Shown piece after piece: positions 45,732 to 54,026 of a stretch of DNA of 64,000 bases. The stretch covers positions 310,001-374,000 of the forward strand of contig NZ_FNAJ01000001.1 of NCBI RefSeq assembly GCF_900101905.1, in the 5' to 3' direction. A program made the position numbers and the translations under genes. Source of the stretch: Myxococcus virescens. GTDB lineage: Bacteria; Myxococcota; Myxococcia; Myxococcales; Myxococcaceae. Below the pieces are notes generated by a model, which searched no databases, was not told the origin of the DNA, and saw nothing but the letters and a program-made list of their open reading frames with translations. Within the stretch, counting starts at the first letter, position 1. Every line of letters begins with the position of its first letter.

Positions 45732-45847
45732 GGACCAGGATGCACGCCGCCGGAGAACAATCCAAGAGGAAAAATGCTGTCAGGCTGAAATCCTGGTCCT
45801 GACCATACGGTTCGTGCATACCGGGACACATGTAGTCCGTCTGGTCC
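45732..45847. promoter_or_regulatory. Three CTGGTCC elements in the glmU/ggt divergent region
   Basis: GGACCAGGAT (45732-45741) and ATCCTGGTCC (45790-45799) are perfect 10-base inverted copies separated by 48 bases. A third copy of the core CTGGTCC lies at 45841-45847. The region is AT-richer than the genome and sits between the small ORF/glmU promoter and the gamma-glutamyltransferase promoter. A looping regulator site is possible. Confidence 0.4.
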
Positions 45848-45954
45848 CCTGGCGTCGCCGGACTGGAGGGTAGGCTTTTGTCGCCCGGGTAACACATCAC
45901 CCAGGACGAAAGCCAGCGATGGACTGTTCAGACAGCGCGAGGAGGGCTGAACCC

Positions 45955-47727
45955 GTGAAGGACACGAGCTTCCGCGGTGCGGTGCTGAAGCGAGGGCTGC
46001 TGGCCGCGGTGATGATGGTGGCGTGTGTGGCGCAAGCGGCGCGGCCCTACCGGGGCGGCGCGGTGGCCACGGCCTACCCGCAGGCGAGCGCGGCGGCGTT
46101 GGAGATGCTGGAGAAGGGCGGCAACGCCACGGACGCGGCGGTGGCGGCGGCCTTCGTGGCGGCGGTGGTGGGGCCCTACCACTCCGGCGTTGGCGGCGGC
46201 GGCTTCGCGCTGGTGCACGACGCCAGGAGCGGCGACACGAAGGTGCTGGATTTCCGCGAGGTGGCCCCCAAGGCGGCCACGCGCGACATGTACGTGAAGG
46301 ACGGCAAGGTGGTGCCGGGCCTGTCCACGGACGGCGCGCTGAGCGTGGCGGTGCCGGGCGCCGTCGCGGGCTACCTGGAGCTGCTCAAGGCGCACGGGAA
46401 GCTGAAGCCGGCGGTGGTGCTGGCGCCGGCCATCGCGGCGGCGCGCAAGGGCATGTGGGTGACGCCGCGCTACCGCACCATGGCGGAGGGCCGGCTGGCC
46501 TGCCTGAGCCGGGACGCGGAGGCCTCGCGCGTGTTCCTGGTGAAGAACGCCCAGGGGCAGTGGGAGGCCCCGCCCGTGGGGCACGTCATCCGCCAGCCGG
46601 ACCTGGCGCGCACGCTGTCCTCCATCGCGAAGGGGGGCGCCAAGGCCTTCTATGCGGGGCCGGTGGCGAAGGCCATCGCCACGTCGGTCCAGGCGGGCGG
46701 CGGCATCCTCACCCAGGAGGACCTCGCGGCCTACAAGACGCGGAGCGCCACGCCCCTGGAGGGCACGTACCGCGGCCACCGCATCCTCACCATGCCGCCG
46801 CCGAGCGCGGGGGGCGTGGCCGTCATCCAGGTGCTGACCGCGATGGAGCAGTTGCGTCCCCAGGGCGTGACGTTCCGCGACGCGGAGGCGCTGCACCTCT
46901 ACGCGGAAGCCGTGCGGCGGGCCTACGTGGACCGCGCGAAGTACCTGGGGGACCCGGCCTTCGTGGACGTGCCCCTGGCGCGGCTGGTGTCGCCCGGCCA
47001 CGTCGCGGACCTGGCGGGCTCCATCGACCCGAAGAAGGCCACGCCCAGCGCGTCGCTGCTGGCGCCGAAGGAAGGCGTGCGGGGCTCCACGCTGACGGAC
47101 GAGCCCACCATCCTGACGCCGGAACCGGAGAAGAAGAACACCACGCACATCTCCGTCATCGACAAGGACGGCAACGCGGTGGCGATGACGACCACGGTGA
47201 ACTACGGCTTCGGCTCGTGCGTGGTGGCCAAGGGCACCGGCGTGCTGCTCAACGATGAGATGGATGACTTCGCCGCGCAGCCGGGCGTGCCCAACGCATA
47301 CGGCCTGGTGACGGGCGAGCCCAACGCCATCGCACCGGGCAAGGTGCCGCTGTCCTCCATGGCCCCCACGCTGGTGTTCGCCAAGGAAGACCCCCGGCGC
47401 GTCATGCTCGCGGTGGGCAGCCCTGGCGGCTCCACCATCCCCACCACCGTCATCCAGGTCATCAGCAACGTGGTGGACCACGGCATGGACGTGGCGCGCG
47501 CGGTGAATGAAGGCCGCGTGCATCACCAGTACCTGCCCGACGAGCTGTGGGTGGACAAGTGGGGCCTGGAGCCAGCGACGCTGTCCGTGCTGGAGGCCAA
47601 GGGCCACAAGGTGCGCCGCGTCGAACAGTGGGGCGACGCGGAGGCCGTCTACAGCGACCCGAAGACGGGGCTGCGCTTCTCCGCGAGCGACCCGCGCAAC
47701 GAGGGCGCCGCCCTGGGGCAGGATTGA
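45955..47727 (+). CDS. ggt: Gamma-glutamyltransferase
   Basis: 590 residues. GTG 45955 was chosen because AGGAGGG lies 9 bases upstream and it places a normal signal peptide (VLKRGLLAAVMMVACVAQAA) at the N-terminus. Features: GKGGNATDAAVAAAF-like substrate region (EKGGNATDAAVAAA), PSAGGVAVIQVL, the autoprocessing/catalytic threonine in KKNTTHISVIDKDGN, PLSSMAPT and GSPGGSTIPTTV. It is a periplasmic N-terminal nucleophile hydrolase that cleaves glutathione and other gamma-glutamyl compounds. The TatD-like gene follows 3 bases after its stop. Confidence 0.95.
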   Translation: MKDTSFRGAVLKRGLLAAVMMVACVAQAARPYRGGAVATAYPQASAAALEMLEKGGNATDAAVAAAFVAAVVGPYHSGVGGGGFALVHDARSGDTKVLDFREVAPKAATRDMYVKDGKVVPGLSTDGALSVAVPGAVAGYLELLKAHGKLKPAVVLAPAIAAARKGMWVTPRYRTMAEGRLACLSRDAEASRVFLVKNAQGQWEAPPVGHVIRQPDLARTLSSIAKGGAKAFYAGPVAKAIATSVQAGGGILTQEDLAAYKTRSATPLEGTYRGHRILTMPPPSAGGVAVIQVLTAMEQLRPQGVTFRDAEALHLYAEAVRRAYVDRAKYLGDPAFVDVPLARLVSPGHVADLAGSIDPKKATPSASLLAPKEGVRGSTLTDEPTILTPEPEKKNTTHISVIDKDGNAVAMTTTVNYGFGSCVVAKGTGVLLNDEMDDFAAQPGVPNAYGLVTGEPNAIAPGKVPLSSMAPTLVFAKEDPRRVMLAVGSPGGSTIPTTVIQVISNVVDHGMDVARAVNEGRVHHQYLPDELWVDKWGLEPATLSVLEAKGHKVRRVEQWGDAEAVYSDPKTGLRFSASDPRNEGAALGQD

Positions 47728-47730
47728 GCA

Positions 47731-48513
47731 GTGCCCACCCCACCGCCCATCTTCGACGCCCACCTCCACCCGGAGAGCCTGAGCGACCAGGATTTGGAGT
47801 CCATGCGCTTCTTCGGCGTGGAGCGGGCGCTGGTGGTGGCGCACCACTTCCCGGAGCCCACGTCCAAGGCGCTGCTGCGGCACTTCGACGACCTGGTGGA
47901 ACGCCAGCTCCCCCGGTTGGAGCGCCTGGGCATCCGCGCCTACGCGGCCCTGGGTGTCCACCCACGCTGCATCCCCCGGCGCGGCTTGAGCGAGGTGCTG
48001 TCCGCGCTGCCTGACTACTTCCAGGGCGGGCGCGTGGTGGCCCTGGGCGAGACGGGCCTGCACACAGGCGGCGAGGAGGAAGAAGAAGCCTTCCTGGAGC
48101 AGCTCGCGCTGGCCCGCAGCCTCAAGCTGCGCGTGGTGGTGCACACCCCCACCACGGACAAGGAGCGCCACACGCGGCGCATCCTCACGCTCCTGCGGCA
48201 GTCGGGCCTGTTGCCCTCGCGCGCGCTGGTGGACCACGCCAACGCCCGGACGGTGCGCACCATCCTGGAGGTAGGCCACTGGGCCGGGCTGACGCTGCAC
48301 CCCGAGGCGCTCAAGGCCGAGCGCGCGGTGGTGCTGGTGCGGCGGCTGGGCAGTGAGCGGCTGATGCTCAACTCCGACGCGGGCGACGGCGCCGGGGACA
48401 TCCTCGGCCTGGCGCGCGCCGCCAACCTGCTGACCAAGGCCAACCTGTCCGCGCGCATCGTCCGCCGCATCACCCACGAGAACGCCGCTCACTTCTTCCA
48501 GGTGAGCGGCTGA
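47731..48513 (+). CDS. TatD-like metal-dependent hydrolase
   Basis: 260 residues, GTG start 3 bases after the ggt stop, so same operon. The TIM-barrel metal ligands are in order: FDAHLHPE (HxH), ALGETGLH (Glu), VVHTPTTD (His), VDHAN (His) and NSDAG (Asp). The arrangement follows the TatD DNase/amidohydrolase superfamily, though the helical decoration is shorter. TatD enzymes are 3'-5' exonucleases or DNA repair nucleases; this member is divergent and could act on another phosphoester or amide. Cytoplasmic. Confidence 0.85.
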   Translation: MPTPPPIFDAHLHPESLSDQDLESMRFFGVERALVVAHHFPEPTSKALLRHFDDLVERQLPRLERLGIRAYAALGVHPRCIPRRGLSEVLSALPDYFQGGRVVALGETGLHTGGEEEEEAFLEQLALARSLKLRVVVHTPTTDKERHTRRILTLLRQSGLLPSRALVDHANARTVRTILEVGHWAGLTLHPEALKAERAVVLVRRLGSERLMLNSDAGDGAGDILGLARAANLLTKANLSARIVRRITHENAAHFFQVSG

Positions 48514-48554
48514 CGCTCGCGCGGCGCCGTACCGCCACCGTGGCCGGCGCCCGT

Positions 48555-48582
48555 CGCCCCGGGTCTGCCATCCTCCGGGGCG
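48555..48582 (+). terminator. Hairpin downstream of the ggt operon
   Basis: CGCCCCGG (48555-48562) and CCGGGGCG (48575-48582) form a perfect 8-base stem with a 12-base loop, 41 bases after the TatD-like stop. Only a short AATCTT follows. Confidence 0.5.
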
Positions 48583-48690
48583 GAATCTTGCGATGAAACG
48601 GCGCGCTCTTCGTCATTCCCATCAGGAGCACGCAGCGGAAATAGGCCGGTCCCCCGCACGTTGCCCCCTCACCCGCGCTGGGAGTGGCAT

Positions 48691-50748
48691 TTGCACCGCT
48701 TGGTCGTCTTCGTCGTCAGCCTCGCGCTCGCAGGCTGCGCTGGCTCGTCCTCCGCCCAGCGCCCTGCGTCATCCACCGAACCTCCGGTGCCTTCCGCGCC
48801 GAGCCCCCTGGAGCCTGACGCAGGACGCCAACTGACCGCCACACCCGGGCGCTTCCTGGCGGCCTGCCTGTGCGATGTGCAACGGGCCTCGGCGCGCATC
48901 AACGCCTTGCTGTCACTGCCCGAGCCCCGGAACGTGGAGGCGGCCCTCACCGCCTACGACGACGCCATCGCGCTGCTGGATGACGCCAACGGCCGCGCGG
49001 GCATCGGCGCCAACACCCACCCGGACGCCGCGTTCCGCGCGGCGGCGGCGCGCTGCGCCCAGGCCGCGGATGGCATGCGCACGGACGTGTCGCTCAACCC
49101 CCACGTCTACGCGGCCCTGGCCGCGCTGGACCTGAGCGGGCAGGACACCGCCACCCAGCGCTGGGTGGACCTGGTGCTGCGGAACTTCCGGCGCGCGGGG
49201 GTGAACCGGGACGAGGCCACCCGCGCGCGGCTGCGCGAGCTGAACGACGCCCTCACCCAACTGGGACAGGCGTTCAGCCAGCACATCCGCGAAGACGTCC
49301 GGCACGTGGACGTGGCCCCCGAAGCGCTGGAGGGCCTGCCCGACGACTACATCCGGGACCATCCGCCCGGGCCCGACGGCCGGGTGCGCGTCACCACCGA
49401 CGCCTCCGACGCCCTGCCCGTCCTGACGTACGCGCGCGACAGCAGCGCCCGCGAGGCGCTCTGGCGCGCGGGCCAGCAGCGCGGCCATCCCCGCAACCTG
49501 GAGACGCTGACACGCCTGCTCCAGACGCGTCACGACCTGGCCACGCTCCTGGGCTATCCGAGCTGGGCCGCCTACGCGTCCGAGGACAAGATGGTCCGGC
49601 ACCAGCAGGTGGCCGAGGACTTCATCGAACAGCTCGCCACCGCCACCACCACGCGCGTGCAGGACGACTACACCGCGCTGCTGGAGCGCAAGCGGCGCGA
49701 CGTGCCCGGCGCGTCCCGCGTGGAGCCGTGGGAGCAGACCTACCTCAAGGAACAGGTTCGCGCGGAGCGCTACCACTTCGACTCGCGCGAGCTGCGGCCC
49801 TACTTCGAATACACGCGGGTGAAGCAGGGCGTGCTGGACATCACCTCGCGGCTCTTCGGGCTCACCTACCGCCGCGTCCGGGATGCGCAGGTGTGGCACC
49901 CAGACATCGAGGCCTGGGACATCTACGAGGGCCCCACGCGCCTGGGGCGCTTCTACCTGGACATGCACCCGCGCCCGAACAAGTACGCCCATCCGGCGCA
50001 GTGGGACCTGGCCACCGGCCGCGCGGGGAGGACGCTTCCCGAGGGCGTGCTGACGGGCAACTTCCCGCGTCCCGGTGCCCACCCCGCGCTGCTCCAGCAC
50101 TCCCAGGTGCAGACGTTCTTCCACGAGTTCGGTCACCTGCTGCACCACGTCCTCGGCGGCCGGGCGCGCTGGGCCGGCCTGTCCGGCTCGCGCACGGAGC
50201 GCGACTTCGTGGAGGCGCCCGCCCAGGTGTTGGAGGAGTGGGCCTGGCGCCCGGAGTCACTCCAGACGTTCGCCCGGCACGTCGTCACCGGCGAGCCGCT
50301 GCCCACGGAGACCATCCTCCGGATGCGGCGCGCGGACGCCTTCGGCAAGGGACTGTGGCTGCGCCAACAGCTCTTCTACGCGGCCGTCAGCCTCCAGCTC
50401 CACGCGAGCGACCCCGCCGGCGTGGACACCACCGCGCGGGTGAACGCGCTCCAGGAGCGCTACATGCCCTTCCCCGCAGTGGACGACACCTACGCCCATC
50501 TCTCCTTCGTCCAGCTCGACGGCTACTACTCCTCCGCGTACTACGCCTACCTCTGGTCGCTCGTCATCGCCCGGGACCTGCTCACGCCGTTCCTGGAGCA
50601 CGGGCTGATGGACACCTCCACCGCCCAGCGCTACCGGGACACCGTGCTGGGTCCGGGCGGCTCCCGTGACGCGGCGGACCTGGTCCGGTCATTCCTGGGC
50701 AGGGACTACGGCTTCGAGGCGTACACCCGTTGGCTGGACGACGCCTGA
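48691..50748 (+). CDS. M3-family oligopeptidase lipoprotein
   Basis: 685 residues starting at TTG 48691, chosen because GGGAG lies 6 bases before it and it gives a clean lipoprotein signal, MHRLVVFVVSLALAGC (Cys16). The thimet oligopeptidase layout is complete: N-terminal helical half, WDIYEGPTRLGRFYLDMHPR, and the zinc site FFHEFGHLLHHVL (His478, Glu479, His482). The third ligand lies in FVEAPAQVLEEWAW, followed by YYSSAYYAYLWS. It should hydrolyse short peptides at the cell envelope. Most M3 enzymes are cytoplasmic, so the lipid anchor is unusual and suits a predatory nutrient-scavenging lifestyle (inference). Confidence 0.9.
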   Translation: MHRLVVFVVSLALAGCAGSSSAQRPASSTEPPVPSAPSPLEPDAGRQLTATPGRFLAACLCDVQRASARINALLSLPEPRNVEAALTAYDDAIALLDDANGRAGIGANTHPDAAFRAAAARCAQAADGMRTDVSLNPHVYAALAALDLSGQDTATQRWVDLVLRNFRRAGVNRDEATRARLRELNDALTQLGQAFSQHIREDVRHVDVAPEALEGLPDDYIRDHPPGPDGRVRVTTDASDALPVLTYARDSSAREALWRAGQQRGHPRNLETLTRLLQTRHDLATLLGYPSWAAYASEDKMVRHQQVAEDFIEQLATATTTRVQDDYTALLERKRRDVPGASRVEPWEQTYLKEQVRAERYHFDSRELRPYFEYTRVKQGVLDITSRLFGLTYRRVRDAQVWHPDIEAWDIYEGPTRLGRFYLDMHPRPNKYAHPAQWDLATGRAGRTLPEGVLTGNFPRPGAHPALLQHSQVQTFFHEFGHLLHHVLGGRARWAGLSGSRTERDFVEAPAQVLEEWAWRPESLQTFARHVVTGEPLPTETILRMRRADAFGKGLWLRQQLFYAAVSLQLHASDPAGVDTTARVNALQERYMPFPAVDDTYAHLSFVQLDGYYSSAYYAYLWSLVIARDLLTPFLEHGLMDTSTAQRYRDTVLGPGGSRDAADLVRSFLGRDYGFEAYTRWLDDA

Positions 50749-50773
50749 CGCTGCTCGTCAGGGCCTGTAAAAA

Positions 50774-50810
50774 CCAAGGGCCCCACGATGTGAATCGCGA
50801 GGCCCCTTGG
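50774..50810 (-). terminator. Intrinsic terminator of the 92-residue protein gene
   Basis: CCAAGGG (50774-50780) and CCCTTGG (50804-50810) pair, with further GGCC pairing inside. On the minus strand the stem is followed directly by TTTTTACAG, a proper U-tract. It may also stop plus-strand transcription from the M3 peptidase gene. Confidence 0.7.
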
Positions 50811-50859
50811 GTTGTGAATCCGTCAACCCGTTGACACTCCGCTCACGCGGCGTCAGCGC

Positions 50860-51138
50860 TCAGTGCACCGCGGGTGCGGACACCGCCTGCTCGGGCTGCA
50901 GGGTGATGCCCTGGGAACCCGAATCGAAACGGACCTGCACGGGGACGCCCTGATAGCGGTACTGCGCCAGGGAGTCAGCCGCCTCGTCGAGCTGGCGCTG
51001 ATAGCGCTCCTCGAGCTCCACGGCGATCAACAGCATCGTCTCGCCCGCGTCCTCGACGCCCGGGCGGTACACCTGGCACCGCTGGAACCGCGCCCAGCGA
51101 CCGTTCTCCATCTTCACCAGCTCGCCGTCGTAAGCCAT
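50860..51138 (-). CDS. Small hypothetical protein
   Basis: 92 residues, ATG 51138 after GAGGAG. The start MAYDGELVKMENGRWARFQR suggests a small beta-rich module that ends in a helix (ELEERYQRQLDEAADSLAQY) and a further strand pair (VPVQVRFDSGSQGITL). No family is recognised. A U-tract terminator follows the gene and an AT-rich promoter-like region precedes it, both supporting a real, independently expressed gene. Confidence 0.7.
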   Translation of the reverse strand: MAYDGELVKMENGRWARFQRCQVYRPGVEDAGETMLLIAVELEERYQRQLDEAADSLAQYRYQGVPVQVRFDSGSQGITLQPEQAVSAPAVH

Positions 51139-51387
51139 GCGCAGCTCCTCTGCCGTAAATCCAACGGAAAGCAATGTAGGGCCGGATTAACTCCGTGTCA
51201 TCCCCCCACTTGAAAATTCGTCAAAAGCCTGAAAGTCCAAGGGGTTACAAGCACAATTGGCGGGCATCCAGGCGAGCAGCCAGGGCAACTGCTCAAAAAT
51301 GTAAATTGAGCGGGCCGTCAACGTGGTTAAGGCCGGCCTCGCGGGGCGGTGGCACGGGAGCAGTGCGTCACCTATGCTTTGGGGGAG

Positions 51388-51615
51388 ATGAAGCTGCCCG
51401 GACTGTTCCGCAAAGAGCGCACCACCATCCAGGCTGCCGACGCGCAGGATCACGCCGAGCGGCTCCTCGCCGAGTCGCTGCGCATGCTGGGCCAGGTCTG
51501 CGCCAAGGTCGCGGACGCCATCGAGGCGCAGCGGCTGTCCCGCCAGGGGTACACGCACAACACCTACCTGCGACGGACCGACGGCGACGAGGACGACACC
51601 GTCAAGAAGGCGTAG
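51388..51615 (+). CDS. Small helical hypothetical protein
   Basis: 75 residues from ATG 51388; the GGGGGAG directly before this codon is too close for ideal initiation, so the GTG at 51349 (88 residues) is an alternative. The product is mainly one long amphipathic helix (AADAQDHAERLLAESLRMLG, then VCAKVADAIEAQRLSR), and the tail is acidic. It resembles small coiled-coil or oligomerising proteins. It is 14 bases upstream of the amidohydrolase gene, probably the same transcript. Function unknown. Confidence 0.55.
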   Translation: MKLPGLFRKERTTIQAADAQDHAERLLAESLRMLGQVCAKVADAIEAQRLSRQGYTHNTYLRRTDGDEDDTVKKA

Positions 51616-51629
51616 ACGGGTGGCTCGCC

Positions 51630-52577
51630 ATGGCCACCGACTCCGACGCTGACGTGCCCGTCCCCTGCCTGGCCTCCGCGCCCACGTGGCGGGACGCTGG
51701 CATCCGCATGCCCATGCCCGCCCTCCAGGACACGGAGGGCCCCCGCCTGCCCGAAGGGCTGCCTCCCGTGGTGGACGCGCACGTCCACCTCTTCCCGGAC
51801 CGGGTGTTCGACGCGGTGTGGCGCTGGTTCGACCAGTACGGCTGGCCCATCCGCTACAAGCTGCACACGCGGCAGGTCGTGTCCTTCCTCCTGTCGCGAG
51901 GTGTCCACCGGGTGGTGGCGCTGCATTACGCCCACCGGCCAGGCATGGCCCGCGCGCTCAACGCCTACGTGGCGGAGGTGGCCCGGGAAGAGCCGCGTGT
52001 GCTGGGGCTCGCCACCGTGCTCCCGGGCGAACCCGATGCCACGGCCGTGTTGGAAGAGGCGTTCGACGCGGGCCTGCGTGGGGTGAAGATTCACTGCCAC
52101 GTTCAATGCTTCTCACCTGACGCGCCGCACCTTCACGAGGTGTACGCCGCGTGCGCGAAGGCGGGCCGCCCGCTCGTCATGCACGCGGGGCGGGAGCCCT
52201 CCAGTCCCCACTACCATTGCGACACCTACGCGCTCTGCGCCGCGGAGCGGGTGGAGCGCGTGCTGAAGGACCATCCCACGCTGAAGCTGTGCGTGCCCCA
52301 CCTGGGCGCGGACGAGTTCGACGCCTACGCGCGGCTGCTCGAGCGGTACGACAACCTCTGGCTGGACACCACCATGGCCCTGGCCGGGTACTTCCCCGTT
52401 CCCATCCCCCGCCGCGCGCTGGAGGTCCGGCCCGAGCGCATCCTCTACGGCACGGACTTTCCCAACATCCCCTACGCCTGGGACCGTGAGCTGCGGACGA
52501 TGTTGGGGATGAAGTGGGATGACGCGGTACTCGCGGGCATCCTGGGGCAGAATGCGCTCCAGCTGTACGGGGCGTGA
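51630..52577 (+). CDS. Amidohydrolase-2 family TIM-barrel hydrolase/decarboxylase
   Basis: 315 residues. Motifs of the amidohydrolase-2 (ACMSD-like) family: VVDAHVHLFPDRV (metal-binding HxH), GVKIHCHVQ, PLVMHAGREP (His), PHLGADEF (His), and YGTDFPNIPYAWDREL (Asp). The C-terminus ends in the typical ILGQNALQLYG. Members hydrolyse lactones or amides or decarboxylate aromatic acids with Zn or Mn. The specific substrate is unknown. The ATG at 51630 lacks a strong ribosome site, which fits coupling to the small upstream gene. Confidence 0.87.
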   Translation: MATDSDADVPVPCLASAPTWRDAGIRMPMPALQDTEGPRLPEGLPPVVDAHVHLFPDRVFDAVWRWFDQYGWPIRYKLHTRQVVSFLLSRGVHRVVALHYAHRPGMARALNAYVAEVAREEPRVLGLATVLPGEPDATAVLEEAFDAGLRGVKIHCHVQCFSPDAPHLHEVYAACAKAGRPLVMHAGREPSSPHYHCDTYALCAAERVERVLKDHPTLKLCVPHLGADEFDAYARLLERYDNLWLDTTMALAGYFPVPIPRRALEVRPERILYGTDFPNIPYAWDRELRTMLGMKWDDAVLAGILGQNALQLYGA

Positions 52578-52736
52578 GCCCCGTGGACACCCGGCCCCGG
52601 ATGCAAGCCTCGTCCTCACGGGCCGTTCGCTGTTGAAAAGCATCGGGGCCCCTTCCGGAATGGAAGAGGAGTTCCCATCATCCTGCCCATAGAATTTCGC
52701 GGCGCCACACCCAGCCGCAGCTTCCGAGGCCCTGCC

Positions 52737-53114
52737 ATGTCCCACATCCTGGTCGTCGATGACGACGCGAGCCACCGCACGCTCATCTGCGATGCACTCG
52801 AGGAAATGGGCTATCCCACGGTTCAAGCGGCCAACGGTCGTGAGGCGCTGGACCTGCTGGAGGGAGACATGCCCTCCGCCGTGCTGCTCGACTTGCGGAT
52901 GCCAGTCATGAGCGGCTGGGGATTGCTCGACGCACTCAAGAAGATGCCGCGCGCGCGGGGGCTGCCCATCATCATCATCTCCGGCTACGGCTTCGAATGG
53001 GAGGCCGAGCTCGTGGGCGCCGCGGGCTACATCTCCAAGCCCGTGGACCTGGACAAGGTGCGGATGACGGTGCAGCAGATTGCCGGTCCGCCGGAGATGT
53101 CGCTCGTCCACTGA
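52737..53114 (+). CDS. Stand-alone response-regulator receiver protein
   Basis: 125 residues, only a receiver domain. The acidic pocket is VVDDD (7-10), the phosphoacceptor Asp52 lies in LLDLRMP, Thr/Ser is in IIISGYG and the conserved lysine is in YISKPVD (Lys101). There is no DNA-binding or enzymatic output, so it acts by protein contact, like CheY or Spo0F. No histidine kinase gene is adjacent. A GAGG ribosome site precedes the ATG. The 159-base upstream gap probably holds its promoter. Confidence 0.92.
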   Translation: MSHILVVDDDASHRTLICDALEEMGYPTVQAANGREALDLLEGDMPSAVLLDLRMPVMSGWGLLDALKKMPRARGLPIIIISGYGFEWEAELVGAAGYISKPVDLDKVRMTVQQIAGPPEMSLVH

Positions 53115-53204
53115 GACGGCACCGGAGGAGCCGACGGGCATCCCCCTGTTGACGGGTGGGGATTGTCCCCCGGTGCCGGGCTCGGGTGAGATGGAGGACA
53201 TTCC

Positions 53205-54026
53205 ATGATGCCCTCTCCCACTGATGACCTGGCGGTCGACGCCCGCGGACTGCAGAAGCGCTTTGGCGGCTTCAGCGCGCTCAACGGCCTGGACCTGCAG
53301 ATTCCCCGCGGCGCCTTCTACGCGTACCTGGGCCCCAACGGGGCCGGGAAGTCCACCAGCATCGCCTTGCTGACCGGGGTGTACGGTCCCGACGCGGGCT
53401 CCATCCGCATGCTCGGGGTGGACGCGGTGGCCAGGCCCATGGAAGTGAAGCGCCGCGTCGGCGTGGTGCCGGAGGAGCTGAGCCTCTTCGAGCGGCTCAC
53501 CGGCCGGCAGTACCTCACCTTCTGCGCGCGCATGTACGGGCTGGACGGCGACGAGGCCGCCGCGCGCGCCACCGAGCTGCTGGAGCTGACGGAGCTCACC
53601 TACAAGGCCGGCGCGCTGGTGGCGGAGTACTCGAAGGGCATGCGCCGGAGGCTCGCCATCGCCGCGGCGCTGATCCACGCGCCGGAGCTGGTGCTGCTGG
53701 ACGAGCCCTTCGAGGGCATCGACGTGCTGGCCGCCGGCGTCATCCGCGAGCTTCTGCGCGAGCTGAGCCGCCGTGGGGTGACGCTGCTGCTCACCACGCA
53801 CGTGCTGGAGATCGCCGAGCGGCTGGCCACGCACGCGGGCATCATCCGCGGCGGCCGCATGCTGGACCAGGGTCCGGTGGGCTCGCTGCTGTCGCGTTAC
53901 GAGTGCCCGTCATTGGAGGCGGTGTTCGAGAAGCTCATCTCCGTGCCGGCCTCGCGCAACGCACGCCTGTCCTTCTACGGTGAGGCGCCCGCGTCCGTGA
54001 CGCCGCTGCGCCAGGAGACCGCATGA
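53205..54026 (+). CDS. ABC transporter ATP-binding protein
   Basis: 273 residues; GGAGG precedes the ATG. Walker A is GPNGAGKST (43-51). The signature region YSKGMRRRLAIAAALI (an SKGM-type variant of LSGGQ common in drug/lipid exporters) precedes Walker B VLLDEPFEGID, and the switch His lies in LLTTHVLEIAERL. It couples ATP hydrolysis to the permease encoded by the next gene, with which it overlaps by 4 bases (ATGA). The C-terminal 40 residues extend past the core domain. Confidence 0.93.
   Translation: MMPSPTDDLAVDARGLQKRFGGFSALNGLDLQIPRGAFYAYLGPNGAGKSTSIALLTGVYGPDAGSIRMLGVDAVARPMEVKRRVGVVPEELSLFERLTGRQYLTFCARMYGLDGDEAAARATELLELTELTYKAGALVAEYSKGMRRRLAIAAALIHAPELVLLDEPFEGIDVLAAGVIRELLRELSRRGVTLLLTTHVLEIAERLATHAGIIRGGRMLDQGPVGSLLSRYECPSLEAVFEKLISVPASRNARLSFYGEAPASVTPLRQETA

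Noticed and set aside
45928-48492. Long minus-strand open frame over ggt and the TatD-like gene
   Set aside because: Composition is Arg/His/Gln-rich and antisense to two well-supported genes with intact motifs.
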